Positions 21,687 to 34,705 are shown, counted from the first letter of the stretch. The stretch is DNA of 64,000 nt from Gnetum montanum (GCA_015680685.1 MNCI01024352.1:439830-503829); one strand, 5' to 3'. Numbers and translations are program-made. Notes: generated from the letters alone by a model not told the origin.

Positions 21687-24130
21687 ATGGCTTCAACACT
21701 TAAAGAAAAATTATCACTTTCTAAAGAGCTAAAAAGGGATAATAACAAAACTCATGTTGATGATGAATGGAGTGTACCTATTCAAACAAAAATCTCATAT
21801 GCTTACACCAATTCTTAATACCCTAAATTTACATTCATCTTTCACCAAGATGAGCATCTGAGGTGGAGAGACTTATAGGATAACATCATTTTGCCTCCAA
21901 AGTGTTCACCACTAACCATGCTTCAAGCAGCCTTGAGGCAAATGAATCTAAGCAATGCACAAGATCGGTATCATGTGGCCAGACACATGACTAGGTCATA
22001 CCAACCCACAAAGGAACACATACAAAGAGATGCTATAAAGGCACAAAAATAACAAGGGAAAGAAAGTCAATCCCAATGTTATTCTACAGGATCTTGATGA
22101 TGATGCATTTTTAGATAAAAACCTCCACCAAAATGATGAAGCCCATTCACAACCTCTGACTAGTCATCTAGAAGAACTTATTAAAGTACAATTTCAATTA
22201 ACCCTTGTAGATACATCAAGAAGAGAGGAAGAGAACTCTAAACATAGGTAAAAATCAAGGCCTAGACCTTCTGTAGGATCACAAAGAGATGAATCTTAGA
22301 GTCACAGAAGGAGAACTAGTTGACATCTTTCTCCAATTGCTTCATCGTCCTCCTTACAATCCTCAATAGACTTTGACAAAAGGAAAAAAAGATTTAGAGA
22401 TTATGATAGGGAGAGACATCAAGCTCATGATAGGAATGAGTATCATCAAAGGTATCTTGATGAAGAAGATGATGACTATGAACTACAAAGAGAATGGAAT
22501 AGATGTGAAGAGAGATAGCGACATGAGTACTAAAGGGGACATCACTACAAAAAAGTGTATGAACCTAATGACGATGAAGAGCCCCTGTTGATGACTTGCA
22601 ACATTATCAACATTAAGTAGTATATATTGCAACTAGACATGTGAGGGACAGTCACATCAAGTAACTAGATATGAATAATATTCCTATATCTAAAGGTGGA
22701 TAGAATGTAAATCCATAACATCACCTTTAAGAAATTCATAATGCCTACATCCTTCAGAATATTGAAAGTGATTGGCAAAAACTTAAGTTGTTTCCCACGA
22801 TAGTCATCAAAGAGACTAAGAGCTAGTAGAAATCATGAGAACTAGAGTCAATCAAAAGATGGAGTACCATGCTTGAACTCTTTAATAACAAATATCAAAC
22901 CTACTCAAGGATGTCCAATCTCAAAAAGCAAATCCAAGGATGGAAGCAAGGGATACCTAAGTCCCTTGATGTAGTAATGAGCAAATAATACTCTCTTCTA
23001 CATAGATGCCTAGAGCATGGCTTGCAAAAGTAATAACTTAGTCATATTATCAATGGGTTAAGAACTAAAACTAAAGAATCCCTTGGGGTCAATGCCCAAG
23101 GAAGACTGTAAAAAATGACCACCCATTAAATTCAAAGATTAATAAACCAAGTGGTAAAGGAAGGTGAGTTGAAAAAAGTAATTAGCTAAGGAATATAATC
23201 AAGATCCATCTATTAAAAAGAGAGATATACAAATATGTGACAAGAAAGAGGAAGAAACCTTCGAAGATGTGATCTAAAAGAAAACTTAACCAATTCAAAA
23301 ATCTATCAATAATATAGTGGCTAAGGTAGAAAAGATATGGGACTTAGTGGATGAAAATTTTGCTACAACATTAAAGATCATAGAAGAAGGAACTGAGTAG
23401 GCCTTTAATAAGGACAAGGAAAAGAAAAATAAAAGAGATTATGCAAGTGAAAACTATAAGCAAAAAGGAAAAGTTTCTTTAGTGGAAGAATGTAATGACT
23501 TGAGCTCAGAAGATGAGGAAGGATGTAAAGTGTGCCAAAATGAACATCCTAAGGGATGTTGCCCTATCATGGTGCATTTGGAGGAGTCTAGGACACATGT
23601 TCTTAACCAAATATTCATTAAAAAGAGGATGCCAAGATGGTTATCTTACCCTCAAGGTATCTTCAGACAGTCCTTCCAACTAGCTTACTACCCAAGTGGA
23701 GCTTATCCCCAACCATAGGAGTAGTACCAACAATAGTAGCAACAACCACAAGTATGGGCAATGCCACCATCGAGGCAATAGTATACATATAAGCAACCAA
23801 ACCGATATGGATACTATGTGTAGTGTCCAATATCTCTAGGAAATGCTTTAGTTCATACTTCTCAATATGATCAACCTAAGTACTATAGACCTACCACTTC
23901 TAGGATGGATTCCAATCCATATGTACATTAACTAGTGGCTAGTACATTTAGGCAACCTTCTAATCCTTTCCTGTCAATGCCACTACATATAATGCAAGGG
24001 AATATGCCATCATAGACATACCAAAAGAATGTGATAAGTGCAGTTAACATGCAGGAGTGAGCAATCATGAACAAATCTCAATCTAGAAAATGTTCATTAT
24101 TTTAAATGAGTCTAGAAAAGGTTCGAAGGA
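21687..24130 (+). pseudogene. E3 gag
   Basis: Begins at ATG 21,687 (MASTLKEKLSLSKEL), the start that is ATA in E2. Co-linear with E2 gag: N-terminal block with HQDEHLRWRD, the charged Arg/Asp/Glu-rich stretch (22,360-22,540), the gag core near 22,800-23,050, and the nucleocapsid piece 23,482-23,718. The last contains a zinc-knuckle-like CKVCQNEHPKGC (CX2CX3HX4C) and a Tyr/Pro/Gln-rich tail. Stops interrupt the frame, fewer in the N-terminal third than in E2. Confidence 0.78.
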
Positions 24131-24199
24131 TGGGGATCCCATCTACTTCAACCTCATCCACACCCCCCCCCTTAAGAAACACTAATCTTCCATCCTCTA

Positions 24200-24700
24200 C
24201 TAATGCAAACCTAACAACGTTTATATTCACTCAGAGAATCACACACTGGATAAAGGTAGGAGCACTTCTCCAAACAAAATAGACCTAAGAAGTCCCTTGG
24301 TGTACCTCCAAATTGCAAGTCATAAACTATGCAAAGCTTTACTTGATTCTGGATCAATAGTAAACATGATATCATAAGACATGCACAAGGCCTAGAGTCT
24401 TTCATCATTAAAGAAAAGTAACATTCAACTAGAGCTTGCAAACTAGTCAATCAAAATTGCACTAGGATAGGTAGATAACATCATCACTATCATCAATGTC
24501 TACTCTTATCTTGCTAATTTCTTAGTCATTCATGTGGGGAGAAATAAGGGAGAGTTTCCTATCATCATGGGAAGAGCTTGGCTTAGCATTGTGCATGCTA
24601 AGCTTGGAATCAAAGACTTGTCCTTGGAAATTTCCAAGAAGGATGAAGCTGGAATCATTCAATGACCTAGAGTTTCATATATTACATACAGCGATAACAG
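24200..24700 (+). pseudogene. E3 protease region
   Basis: LLDSGS active-site block at 24,339-24,356 (catalytic Asp 24,345-24,347). The IIMGRAWL block is near 24,565, better kept than in E2. Broken by stops. Confidence 0.65.
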
Positions 24701-25229
24701 GTGCCATTGCATGCAAAAAAATATGGGCTATTAAACAAGAGAGAAACACAACATGCAAAGATGCCTATATGTGGCAACCACTAAATAGGAAGGTAGCCAG
24801 TGGCTGGTTACAGATGAAGAAACAAAATCAAAAATATGCATGGAACCAAAAATCCAAATCATAAGCACCTATGTGGAGGAAATAGACAAGGTAGAATAGT
24901 TAATAAGAAGGCACTCATACACACATTCAGGCCAAGAGGAAGAAATTGAAAGGGGACAGCTTGAGATCCCAAATAAATTTGAACCGAAATCATTGGATTT
25001 AAAGGCCTTACTGGTAGCACTAGAATATGCTTATCTAAATAATAAGAAGCTGATAATCATCAATGTCAATATGGATAAAGATTAGTAAAAGAAATTATTG
25101 AAAGTGGTTAATAAATTACCAACAACATTTGCATGGTCTTATGATGAAATAACTAGCATTGATCTATGCATTTCTCAACATCGAATATACATAGATCTAG
25201 CTATTAAACCATGATGCCAACCATAGAGA

Positions 25230-26110
25230 AGGTTGAATCCTAAGCTTAAGGAAGTGGTCATGCAGGAATTGGAAACATTATTGAAAGTGGAATTCATCTA
25301 CCCCATTTTAGACAAAAAATGGATTATTCCTTTAGTTATTGTTCCAAAGAAGGGTGGCAAGTAGAGTGTGTATTGATTGTATAGCCAAAACACCTACCAA
25401 ATTTTTCCAACACATGGTAAATAGATTAAAAGTACCAAAGATGCTTATGTCAAACAATGGAACTCATTTCACAAGTGCTACATTTAAGAAGCTCATGTAG
25501 TAGCTCGAGGTGAACCATAAATTAACCATACCATATCATTCCTAAGAAAATGGTTAAGATGAAGTAACTAACCAAGAAATTAGAAGGATATTAACTAGAA
25601 TAATTAGTCGATTTAGAAAACATTGGATCATCAAATTAAATGACACTCTATGGGCCTATAGGACTACTTGTAAACTTCCCATTGGATACTCACCCTATGA
25701 GTTAGTTTATGCTAAATTACCTATGCTCCCAAACTAGGCAAAACTCCAAACTCTAGCTACTACCAGTGAACTAGACCTAGAATTAAGCTTAGCCCAAAAA
25801 GAACAACTTGTGAACCTCAACTTGATAGAGGAGAATAGGCTAGTAGCCCTTATGAATAATGAGATCCATAAGAAGTACTCTAAGTATAGGCATGATGCAT
25901 GAATACGTCAAGTGTCGATCCAACTAAAAGATAAGTCTTATACTGTAATCCCAACCATGTACAACAAAAGGCTAAGTTTCAAATACTTTGGAAAGGGCAA
26001 CCTATCCATTTGGTGCCATACATATTTACAATCCAACTAGCCCACAAAATCTCATTCTAGTGAGCATCCAATAGGTTAAGCCCTATTGTGAACATCCTAA
26101 TTCTACTATG
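25230..26110 (+). pseudogene. E3 RT start fused to integrase end by deletion
   Basis: Up to about 25,370 the frame reads the start of RT (EVVMQELETLLKVEFIYP, VIVPKKGGK, RVCIDC). From about 25,380 it reads integrase core and C-terminus: SNNGTHFTSATFKKL (second Asp position is Asn), ENG.DEVTNQEI (Glu region), RFRKHWIIKLNDTLWAYRTT, PIGYSPYELVYAKLP, ELDLELSLAQKEQL, EENRLVALMNNEI. In E2 about 1.7 kb lies between these points (10,790-12,490). The joint falls at a GATTGTA sequence that is present in the INT side of E2 and plausible in the RT CIDCR codons. Confidence 0.8.
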
Positions 26111-26644
26111 GATCCTACCTCGTAAATCTGATTATCCTCTACCTGATCAATTTTCTTGTTAACTATTCCTAATCATAGTCATGAGGGTATCCCACATGAC
26201 ATGTAGGTATCATATTGAAAGTTTCATTTTCTTATTACCTTTTCATATTTCTTGATAACTTTTCTACATTTTCCAATTTCTTAACAAATTCCTATTCTTT
26301 GACATTTTCAAATTCTTTGCCAATTTCTCATTCTTACATACCTTGTATAGTTTTTCTATACTTTTTCATTCTTTCACTTGTACATATTCTCGTTAATTTT
26401 CAATAAAATAGCTGGAATAAAGCAAGATTTATTTCCAATAAGGTTAAGATTTTCGTAAGTTATCAACTCACAAATGACTAATTACCTATACAATGAGACC
26501 ATGACATTGATCCATCCATTCCAACAATAAGAAGTTCTTATCATGTCCATAATGATATTATTCTTATAATAAAACTAAGAATAAACTTGTGATCATTATG
26601 CCTAGATAGAAGAATGAAGAACCAATTAGGAATGATAAGGGTGT
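26111..26644. other. E3 3' noncoding region
   Basis: Aligned with 13,230-13,745 of E2 and ending abruptly at the T1 insertion. T-rich in its first half. Confidence 0.6.
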
Positions 26645-28339
26645 TGTAGCAACTGAAAATTTTGAAGGTTGGAATGGTCCTTTGAGAGGTCTGTGATTGC
26701 ATAGCCTTGACCCTGCGTCTACACAAGGGCCTATTGAGAATGGAGGTGGGATGCCCAAAATAGTTTTGTCAATCAAACTAAGACTTATGGATGTTAAGAT
26801 GAAATGAATGATAAGGTGTTCATATGGCTTCTGCGGTGTTCGTGGTGCTCATAGGTGTGAGCGTAATAAGGTTTCAGACACAAAAATGAGGGTGCAAACA
26901 CGCAGGTATATGCCCAAATGATGAAAAATGTGAATAAAATGCTAAAATGCTAGAGAAAATGTGAAAATGCACAAAACATAAGTAAGAGAAAGAATGGCAC
27001 CACCCTAAATAGGGCAAGCGTACTCAACTATAAAGAAAAGTTTAGAAGGTACACGGTGTGCAAGTAGGTGCAATAGGCAACATAGTCATAGTCTCAGGGT
27101 GTCTGGCTACAAAGAACAAATGTCTACCATGGAGTCTGGGCCTATCGAGTTGGATACCATGGTGTTCCATGGGCTGCAATGGTGTATGGTGCAATGGGAA
27201 GTGTACAATGGTGTTGTGGTGGTGTGCAACGGTGTTCGGCGGTGTCCCAAAGTTCTTCAAAATGCTAAGTGTGCTCAAGTGCAAGGGTGCTCAAAATGCA
27301 AGTTTGATCATCAATTGTTTCAAAATGCCAACTCCTAAAACATGAAGCACTGGGATATTTATAAGCCTAAGGTTAGTTTGAATCGTGGATTAGGCACCAT
27401 GTGGCAAAGGGGTAGCTAGGACTATGTTAGCCCCAACTACACTCCCACTAAAGTGAATGGTGTTCTACTGGTGTGCTCCAATGGATCCTATGAAATTACT
27501 AGATTATGACTATGCTGTTAAGATTGCATGTGCAAGTGCTAAATACACTACAATGTACCTGAAAATAGTGCAAAATAGTGTAGTTTTGGAGACTACACTC
27601 TAGGATTACACTACCCACTCTCTTGAGCAGTGTCAAGCATAGGTACAATTTCAGGGTGAATGGGGGGGTGCAAAAGAGACAAAACCTACTAGTCTTACTT
27701 ACCAAGGAAATTTTGGAATTCAGATGTAGGCCAATGTTGAGTTTTAGAGGCTTCTAAAGGCAATCTAGGCAAGCTACACTAACTACACTTTAGAGCATAA
27801 CCCCGGGAGTTAGGAATAGAAAATGAAGCTCAATGTAGGCTATGATAACTATGCTCTAGAGCATAGTCTCAGAGGTGAGAGTGTAGCCCTAACAATTAGA
27901 AAAAAATCTAGCAAAGATTATGTGCTCATGTAGACTACGCTAACTACACTCTAGATCATAGTAGGGAGCATAGGCTTAGGAGTTTGAAAATCTTCCAAAC
28001 TGTTTTGTCCATCCCAACAAAGCCTAACAGCTTCTAGCTTGACACTTCGGAATATCTACAAAATTGGTCATTTGGAGTATAGACTACACTAGCTATGCTC
28101 TAGAGAGTAGTCCAAGCAAGGGAAGTGTGGTTAGGACACTCAGAAAATTTTGCAATTGTTGTCGACACTTAGAAAAATCTTGCAATTCTGGGCTACTATG
28201 TCAACTACGTTGACTACACTCTAGAGGGTAGTCCTAGTAGTGGGAGCATAGTCTCAACACTTTGAAAAAATTTTCCAGGTTTTGATACTTAGACAAATCT
28301 ATAGTTGAGACCTGGAAACCCAAATTTGGTGGTTTTTCA
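26645..28339 (-). repeat. T1 3' LTR
   Basis: 1,695 bp, TG...CA. The first bases TGTAGCAACTGAAAA align with TGTAACGATCGAAAA of T3. TATA box (minus TATAAATA) at 27,356-27,363. Its promoter-distal half (27,770-28,260) has irregular repeats built on CTACACT and GCATAGT, including an 18-bp perfect palindrome. The expected target duplication is GGTGT (26,640-26,644); its partner is outside the window. Confidence 0.8.
27849..27866. repeat. 18-bp perfect palindrome in T1 LTR
   Basis: CTATGCTCTAGAGCATAG. Diverged versions recur at about 27,950, 28,090 and 28,220 within an irregular tandem array, each next to GACTACACTA-like sequence. Confidence 0.85.
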
Positions 28340-28395
28340 TTGGCCCCTCTTTGTTGATGTCCACAGGAGTGGCCCAAGAGACGTTGACAAAGAAT
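28340..28395 (-). other. T1 polypurine tract and adjoining stem-loop
   Basis: The minus strand reads AAAGAGGGGCCAA directly before the 3' LTR (PPT). 28,348-28,361 can pair with 28,380-28,393 over 14 positions including G-U pairs; T2 and T3 keep the same stem. Confidence 0.75.
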
Positions 28396-29985
28396 GCAAA
28401 ACACCATAGTAGGCTTGGCACCAACATCACTCGTTAGTACCTGACCAAAGGTTGCTTCACCATGCTCAAGAGTGCTAAGAGCAATGGTGTGTTGGAGATA
28501 AAAGGTGCAGGGAATGTGCTGAGGGATAACAAGGGAATGAGATGCAACTAGTATATACTACTACAAGATGTAGAGTCAGCATGACTAACAAGGATCATAG
28601 CACCAAGGTGGCTTGTTGCCAATGTAGTGACCTCTTATTGGAGTGCTTATAAGAGAGTCAACATCCATGGCACCAAAATGGCTTGCCCCTAAAATTGTGA
28701 CCTCTCATCGAAGTGCTTGTGAAAAGGTCGATGTGGATTTAGGGTTGGACCAATTGTGAGATTGTAGCTTTCCTAATTTTGCTTAGGAACATGTTTTCGT
28801 TCCATTTCCTTTCCTCTTTTTTTTTGAGTTTTTTTCTTTTTTGACTTGCATGATGAACTTGTTCTAAGTTCTACACATTGCCAGCTACTAACTACAGGAT
28901 GCTTTTCATCAGGTGGGCTGCATGCCACCTAACAAGATTAGCTTTAGTGCAACCATCTCACATCTACAGGATACACATTTTCTCCCCGTGATGAGTTGCA
29001 TTACATCTTCTTGGGCTTTGACCAAATCATAGAGACTCCCCATAGGACGCATTATGTTATTTTTGTTATAGGTTCTGCGATCAACATAAAGAGGGTGTCA
29101 TGCACATCAGAGGGGTTACAAGCTTGGTGATGTAGGGGAAAGTAGGGAAATAAAAGGTAAAAGGAGTAAATGTGAGTAGGCTAAAGCAAGGTAATAGGGC
29201 TATGCACTTCTAAGTAGCTTAGCTAGTCTAATCATGCACATCGAAGCGATGTGATGACTTGCCATTGTAATGAGATGTATCCCTACATGATCACCTCTAA
29301 GGTTTCATCCTACAAACACAACATAGAGAAAATAAGAAAACAACCACACAACATGAGATGAGATTAAACTACTAGATGTGAGTGTGCTGCAAATGCTGCA
29401 ATGGCTAGACCAGTTGCAAGAGCTTGAAGAACCAATGCAAGAAAACTAGTGCAGGTGCTAAAGTAAGAAGACTACAAAAGTTCCAATAGCCACATCGATG
29501 GTGAGCACCCTAGAGAGGATAGAAAAATGGCTAAGAGTAATGGTGATGCAAGTGCTTGAGACTCCACACCAAGGACAGGAGCTCAGAAAGCCAGCAAAAT
29601 GGTAGAAATCTAGGGTTTTGTAAACACTTCCAGGCTCGAGCAATGGTGAGGGTTGGAGGATGGCAACAAAATGGCTGGCCCATAGTACTACTGGTACTCC
29701 AGCAAGTGGTACTAATGATAAGAGCTTCAAGAAATAATGAAATACCCAAGGTTGATAATGTTGTCAGTGCGGCCTGGGGCTAATACTGTTAGCAACCATG
29801 GCAAGAGCTCTGAAAGGTTAGCAAAATGCCCAAGGGAATTTCCAAAGGATCAATAAAATGCTAAGGGATGATAACACTACAAATGTTCTAGAGGCCTTTC
29901 TTGATGACATGAACTCCATCCTTGAACTGTAGTGCCCCACCTTGCCCACAAGGTGTGGGTGAATGACAAAAAGTTGGAAGTATTC
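28396..29985 (-). other. T1 3' untranslated region
   Basis: Between the repeat array and the PPT. No ORF is supported; the overlapping ORFs on both strands at 29,458-29,783 are not conserved. A pyrimidine-rich stretch at 28,800-28,850 recurs in T2 at 37,630-37,750. The block TCATCCTACAAACACAAC (29,307) is shared with T2 (38,067). Confidence 0.55.
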
Positions 29986-30345
29986 ATGCTCGCTTGTTTG
30001 CAGAACTATGTGTGTTGAACTGCAAACCCAATTTATGGTCCTAGCAGACCATGTTGTGCTAGTATATAATCCTAGTAGACTATTGTGTGGTAGTTTAATG
30101 TTGTGGTTGATGATGCAAGCTATGCTAATTTAACATCATGATCCAAGGATGATCTGTGCCAATTTAAAGTCATGGCAGACTATCTATGCCAGTTTATAGT
30201 CATAGCTAACTATCTATGCTAGTTTATAGTCGTAGTGGATTCTTTATGCTAGTTTATAGTTGTAGCAGACTCTTTGTGCCAATTTATAGTCATAGTGAAC
30301 TTTCTATGCTAGTTTATAGTCATAATGGACTCTTGCTTACCTTGC
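29986..30345. repeat. CTAGTTTA repeat array, T1 after integrase
   Basis: About ten copies of a degenerate unit like CTAGTTTATAGTCATAGCAG, spaced about 30-45 bp. The same unit occurs downstream of INT in T3 and beside PR in T2. Confidence 0.8.
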
Positions 30346-30369
30346 TTTATCATTGATGTGACATTGCAT

Positions 30370-31520
30370 ACTAAGTGTTGTATGACTTTAGCTACGAGTG
30401 GTTTACTGGATTAGCAAATTTGTTGCCATCATGGTTAGCAAGCTTAAATGCTCCATTGCTATAGGAATTGATGACTAAGAAAGGCCCTTCCCAGTTGACT
30501 GAGAGCTTATTCGTGAGTTCACAAACAACCTTGAGGACTAGGTCTCCCTCTTTGATCTAGGATTAGTGCTGATTATGACAGTGCTTCTACCATTGCATTT
30601 GTTGGTACTAGTCAATTTGAAAAAGCATCTACATGCACTCCTCCTCTATCGAGTCAATGACCATGGCCCTCAACTCATTATTTTAAGCCTCATCAATGAA
30701 TCTTGAGAGGATTACAAGGAGCAATGGAACCTACAATTCAAGAGGCAAGATGGCTTCAAACTCGTAAACCAAACTATATGGCATCTTACCTATTGTAGTT
30801 CTTCATGTTATGTAGCAAGCCTAAAGTGCATAGGTTAGCTACTCGTGCCATCATCATTTGCTACTATGAAGCATCTTCTTTAGAGGATTGATAATGACCT
30901 TGTTTGTGAACTTTGCTTGGTCATTCACCTATGGGTAGTAAGGGGATGAAGAGGAATGTTTGATTTCAAAGCATTTGCAAAAGGCTTTATTCTCAGCACT
31001 ACTAAACTGTGGCCCATTGTCTATGACTATGGTCATGGGTAAACCAAAACAGGACACTATGTTATCAAATATGAATTTGCAAACCTACTATGATGTAGTA
31101 TTCCTAATGGGAATAGCCTTGACCCACTTTGTACAATACTTAGTGGTGATTATAATGAAGTTATGTCTTGTGGAGGATGTAGGTGTTATTGATCCTATGA
31201 TGTCCAACCTCCAATGTTGGAATGACCACATGATTTGCATTATATGCAACTCAGTGGGTGGCACGTGCATGAGGTTACCATGACATTGACATGTGTTGCA
31301 CATATTAACCTTGGAGATGCAATCGCACTCCATGTAAGGCCAATATTAGCCTAAGTGTCTAATTTTTACTACCATTGCCCTGGGTGCTATGTGGCCTCCG
31401 TAGAGTCTCTTGTGGACTTGTTCGATGATCATCTGCACTTTGCTATTGCTAACACATGTTAACAGTATGTTATCATAGGATCTGCAATACAAAGTGCTAT
31501 CACCCATGATGACATACTGC
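30370..31520 (-). pseudogene. T1 integrase
   Basis: Minus strand: zinc region with CNTCQ (near 31,295), core with RLDIIGSITP (first Asp, near 31,205), IVIDNGPQFSS (second Asp kept, near 31,015), a P-V-N-Q-A-K helix near 30,930 replacing QANGQAE, and C-terminal LSVNWEGPFLV near 30,500. No chromodomain, as usual in Tat elements. Stops are present but the order is clear. The open piece 31,088-31,333 covers the zinc region and first Asp. Confidence 0.82.
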
Positions 31521-31559
31521 AATGATTGTTTCTACACTACATCTTTTTAAGCAATGGTT

Positions 31560-32640
31560 AGATATTGAGAAGACTCACCCTGTAGAAGATATGACTTAAT
31601 GTCATTGTACCACTCTACTACGTGGGTTGTACTTACTATGGCTATGGATGCAATGTCCATTGTTTGTGAGATAGGGACAATGCAATTTTCCACTGTAGCA
31701 TGCAATCTGTAAAACATTTCAGGTGCAATGATTAAGTCTAATGTAGCTAATGCATCAGTAGTGACATTTTCTTTGTGAGGGATATGCTAAACATCAGCAG
31801 TTGCAAATTGCTTAAGCAAGTGCTTCACCAAGTCACAATAAATCTTCAAATGTTGGGCTTTGCAAGTGTAAACCTTTGTAACTTGGTTGATGACTAGTTT
31901 TGCAAGTCTCCTTAGATTGCTAGGTTTTGTATTCCTAGGTTACAAGCTAGTAAGATACCCCAAAGGAGACCTTCATACTTCACCACATTGTTAGTGCATG
32001 GAAATTCTAAATGATACATGAAGGATCAAATCTCCCTAGAGGGGAACATGATTACTACAGTAGCACTACCCCCTTGAGAGGTTAAAGCACCATTGAAGTG
32101 TTAAAGTGCCTTCAAGTTGTCAAGCACTTGGCTTATGCTAGTGACATGCACATTTAGAAATTCCTGATGTATCATTACTTGGTCATCGATTGGGAAAGCT
32201 GTAAGTTGTGTGGCTATTGCTTGACCTTTTGTTAATGCTTGTGCAATGTAATGCAGGTTAAACTACATGGTTATTACTTTCCAACATACAATGTGACTAC
32301 TCTCATAGACATCTATTGTAATCACTAGGAGTACATTGCTTTTGCAAATGATGTTGACTTGGCTATGGAAAGGATAATGCCTTCACTTCTTAAGCGCAAA
32401 GACTAAGGTAACCAAGTCTTTTTCACATCATTGTATTTTGCTTCATAGGCCACTAATGCATGGCTTAAGTAGTACACAGTGACCTCAATGCCATCATCTC
32501 ACTTTTGGAAAAGCAAAGAAGCGATGGACATGTCTAAGATAGCAAGGTAGATGTAGAATGGTTTATCTCCTTGTAGAGGGTAGATCGTTGGGAGTTGACC
32601 CAGCTCCTATTTAAGGTTTTCAAATGCCACTTGGAATTGA
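31560..32640 (-). pseudogene. T1 RNase H region
   Basis: Minus strand after RT: the Ty3 RNase H block VYYLSHALVAYEAKYN is near 32,430-32,480. It is followed by the second, plant-type RNase H found in Tat elements. That has HFNGA near 32,100 (family YFDGA; Asp replaced by Asn) and NNVVKYEGLLWG near 31,980. Both are broken by stops. The tandem RNase H arrangement supports the Tat assignment. Confidence 0.7.
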
Positions 32641-33900
32641 TCTATTCACTCAAAGTGGATTCCCTTTTTGAGCAAGTGTTGCATTGGCTACAACTTGTCA
32701 GTCAATTGTGCAATAAACCTTCGTATGAATTACAATCTACCTTGTAACCCTTGTAGTTCCATAAGGTTAGCCAATGGTGCTAGGTTGACAATGGCCTTAA
32801 CCTTATTAGGGTCTATGCATATGCTTGCCTCAAATACTATGAAACCTAGCATGTGGCCAAACTTGATGCCAAAGATACATTTCTTAGGATTTAACCTAAG
32901 TTCATATGTCTGCCAATGTTTGAGCACAAGGTCTAAGTCACCTACATGATTGTGTGATTCCTTGGACTTAACCACTATATAGTCAACATAATCATTAAGC
33001 AAACCTAATAGGTAATCACTTAAGATATACATCATAGCTTGTTGATAAGTTACTCTTGTATTCTTAAGTCCAAAGGGCAGCATCGTGTAGCAAAACATAG
33101 CCCAAGGGGTCATGAAGGTAGTATTGAGCTAGTGCTCTGGGTTGATTTGAATCTATTTGTACCTCGAGAACTTGTCCATAAAGGACAGCAAGGCATGACC
33201 AGTCATAGTATCAACCAATTGATCAATGTTAGGCAATGGGAAGTCATCTTTAATGGTCATTTTGTTGAGGTCCTGAAAGTCTATGCAAATGCATATATTT
33301 CCATTTTTCTTGGGCACAATCACAATGTTGGAGACCAACTCTACATAGTCAATGACTTGGATGAAACTAACTTTGTAGAGCTTAGTGATTTCAATGCAGA
33401 TTGCCAATGCCACCTCAGGCCAAACCTTGCAAGCTTTCTACTTGGACTGGTTTCAAGTTGGGATTGAGGATTATGTTGTGTTGCACTACATGAGGATCTA
33501 GACTTGGCATGTCTTCGTAAGATCATGCAAATTCCTTGATGTTATTTTTAAGTAATTTTGTGATGTTTTGAGCATGTTGAGGCTCTAACAAAGAACTAAG
33601 TTTTAATGTTTTTGCCTCACCACTAGATGTTGCTATGGGAACTTCAACGAGGGGATCCTCAATGATGTCACTTGCCTCTAGATCTAAAGCCCTAACTAGA
33701 TGGTCTAGTTAGTCTAGCAGTGCCTCTACAAATGTTATGTATTCATCGTAGGCTATGGTCTCAAGGTTTAGGCATTGTGGATCAATACATCGCATAAAAT
33801 CACCATGTGGCCTGATGAGGACTAACGATGAGTGAAGATGCTCATGTGTAGACATTTTGTGAATCCTACAATAATCCTGCAAAAACAACCAAAAAAATGT
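32640..33900 (-). pseudogene. T1 reverse transcriptase
   Basis: Blocks on the minus strand: pre-RT region LRALDLEASD (33,690) and DPHVVQHNIIL (33,500), then ICIDFQDLNKMTIKDDFPLP, LLSFMDKFSRYK (open piece 33,153-33,413), and FCYTMLPFGLKN. The catalytic block reads YVDYIVVKS (second Asp lost), followed by LRLNPKKCIFG, IDPNKVKAI and LQGLQGRL (open piece 32,730-33,113). FIRRFIAQLTDKL follows. T3 has the same order with YMDDIAVK. The frame is continuous apart from stops. Confidence 0.88.
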
Positions 33901-33984
33901 CAAGCTACATCTATCTTAATGAGAGCAATATGCACAGTTAAACAAAACAATGTGATAAAATTTTTCCTATGTAAATGTGATTTT

Positions 33985-34135
33985 AAAGGTAAGGGACATG
34001 TGGGCTGATTTTGTGCCTTGGCAAACCATGGGTTTGCTAGTTTAAGGTCTTACCAAACTATTAAGTGCTAGTTTAAGATCTTAGTGGATCATGGAATGCT
34101 AGTTTAACATCATAAAAAATGGTTGAATGCATTAA
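33985..34135. repeat. CTAGTTTA repeat array, T1 upstream of pol
   Basis: About four copies of CTAGTTTAAGGTCTTA-like units between RT and the next module; counterpart of 50,870-51,390 in T3. Confidence 0.7.
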
Positions 34136-34705
34136 ATGCATCATTGGAACAAGGTTTGGTGCATTAGGAAAGAAAAATTGGCTCAGGCATCCAATAGGTG
34201 ATAAGAAAAATTTAAAATTTTTCTAAGTCTGAAGATAACCAAAAAAATCAAAAAAATTTCTAACTTTGGTGACTACACTTGCCCCCAACTATGCTCAACA
34301 CTATTAAGCATGGTCCTAGGTAGGTGAAAATTTAAGTGGTCCCTAAGGATATATAAGCACGTAAATTTATCATTATCAAAAGGTGAAAACGAACTTTCTA
34401 GAGTGTAGCACAGTTGCCAGAGTGTAATTGCCAACATGTCACACTGAAGTGGACATCAACACTCTGGCTTAGCCAATGTGGATGAGGGAGAGTAACTTTT
34501 GGGATGCCTACCCTAGGCAGGCATGAAGGAGAGAAAGTTGTCATCGACTACTAGGTACCCTAACTACGCTCACCTTCTTTGTCATTTTTCTGCATTTTTT
34601 GGCTCTATGCACTTAGGCATTTTTTGTGGGTTTTGGATCATAATTTTTTGGCAGCACCTTGTCGCTAGCAGGGGTCATTGCCATTATGATAGTTTTGGCC
34701 ATTGC
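34136..34705. other. T1 inter-module region at the T2 insertion site
   Basis: Corresponds in position to the promoter region of the opposite-strand gene in T3. No ORF of its own is supported. ATTGC at 34,701-34,705 is the left copy of the T2 target duplication. Confidence 0.5.

Larger units (their letters stand above)
20655..26644 (+). mobile_element. E3, Athila-like element with internal deletion
   Basis: Same family type as E2 and co-linear with it from LTR to 3' noncoding DNA, except that RT, RNase H and the first part of INT are missing at 25,365-25,385. The 3' end is cut by insertion of T1 at 26,645. It cannot have been autonomous after the deletion. Confidence 0.8.
26645..34705 (-). 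mobile_element. T1, Tat-like Ty3/gypsy element, left part
   Basis: Minus-strand element inserted in the 3' region of E3. Visible here: 3' LTR (26,645-28,339), PPT, 3' UTR with repeat array, INT, RNase H, RT, and the array upstream of pol. T2 is inserted at 34,705; T1 continues at 63,317 and runs out of the window, so gag, PR and the 5' LTR are not seen. RT blocks (LSFMD.FSRY, LPFGLKN, LNPKKCIFG) are those of the Tat lineage. Confidence 0.85.

Noticed and set aside
27042-27345. Overlapping ORFs on both strands in the T1 LTR
   Set aside because: They lie in a GGTGT/CATGG-rich part of an LTR, without homologue in T2 or T3.
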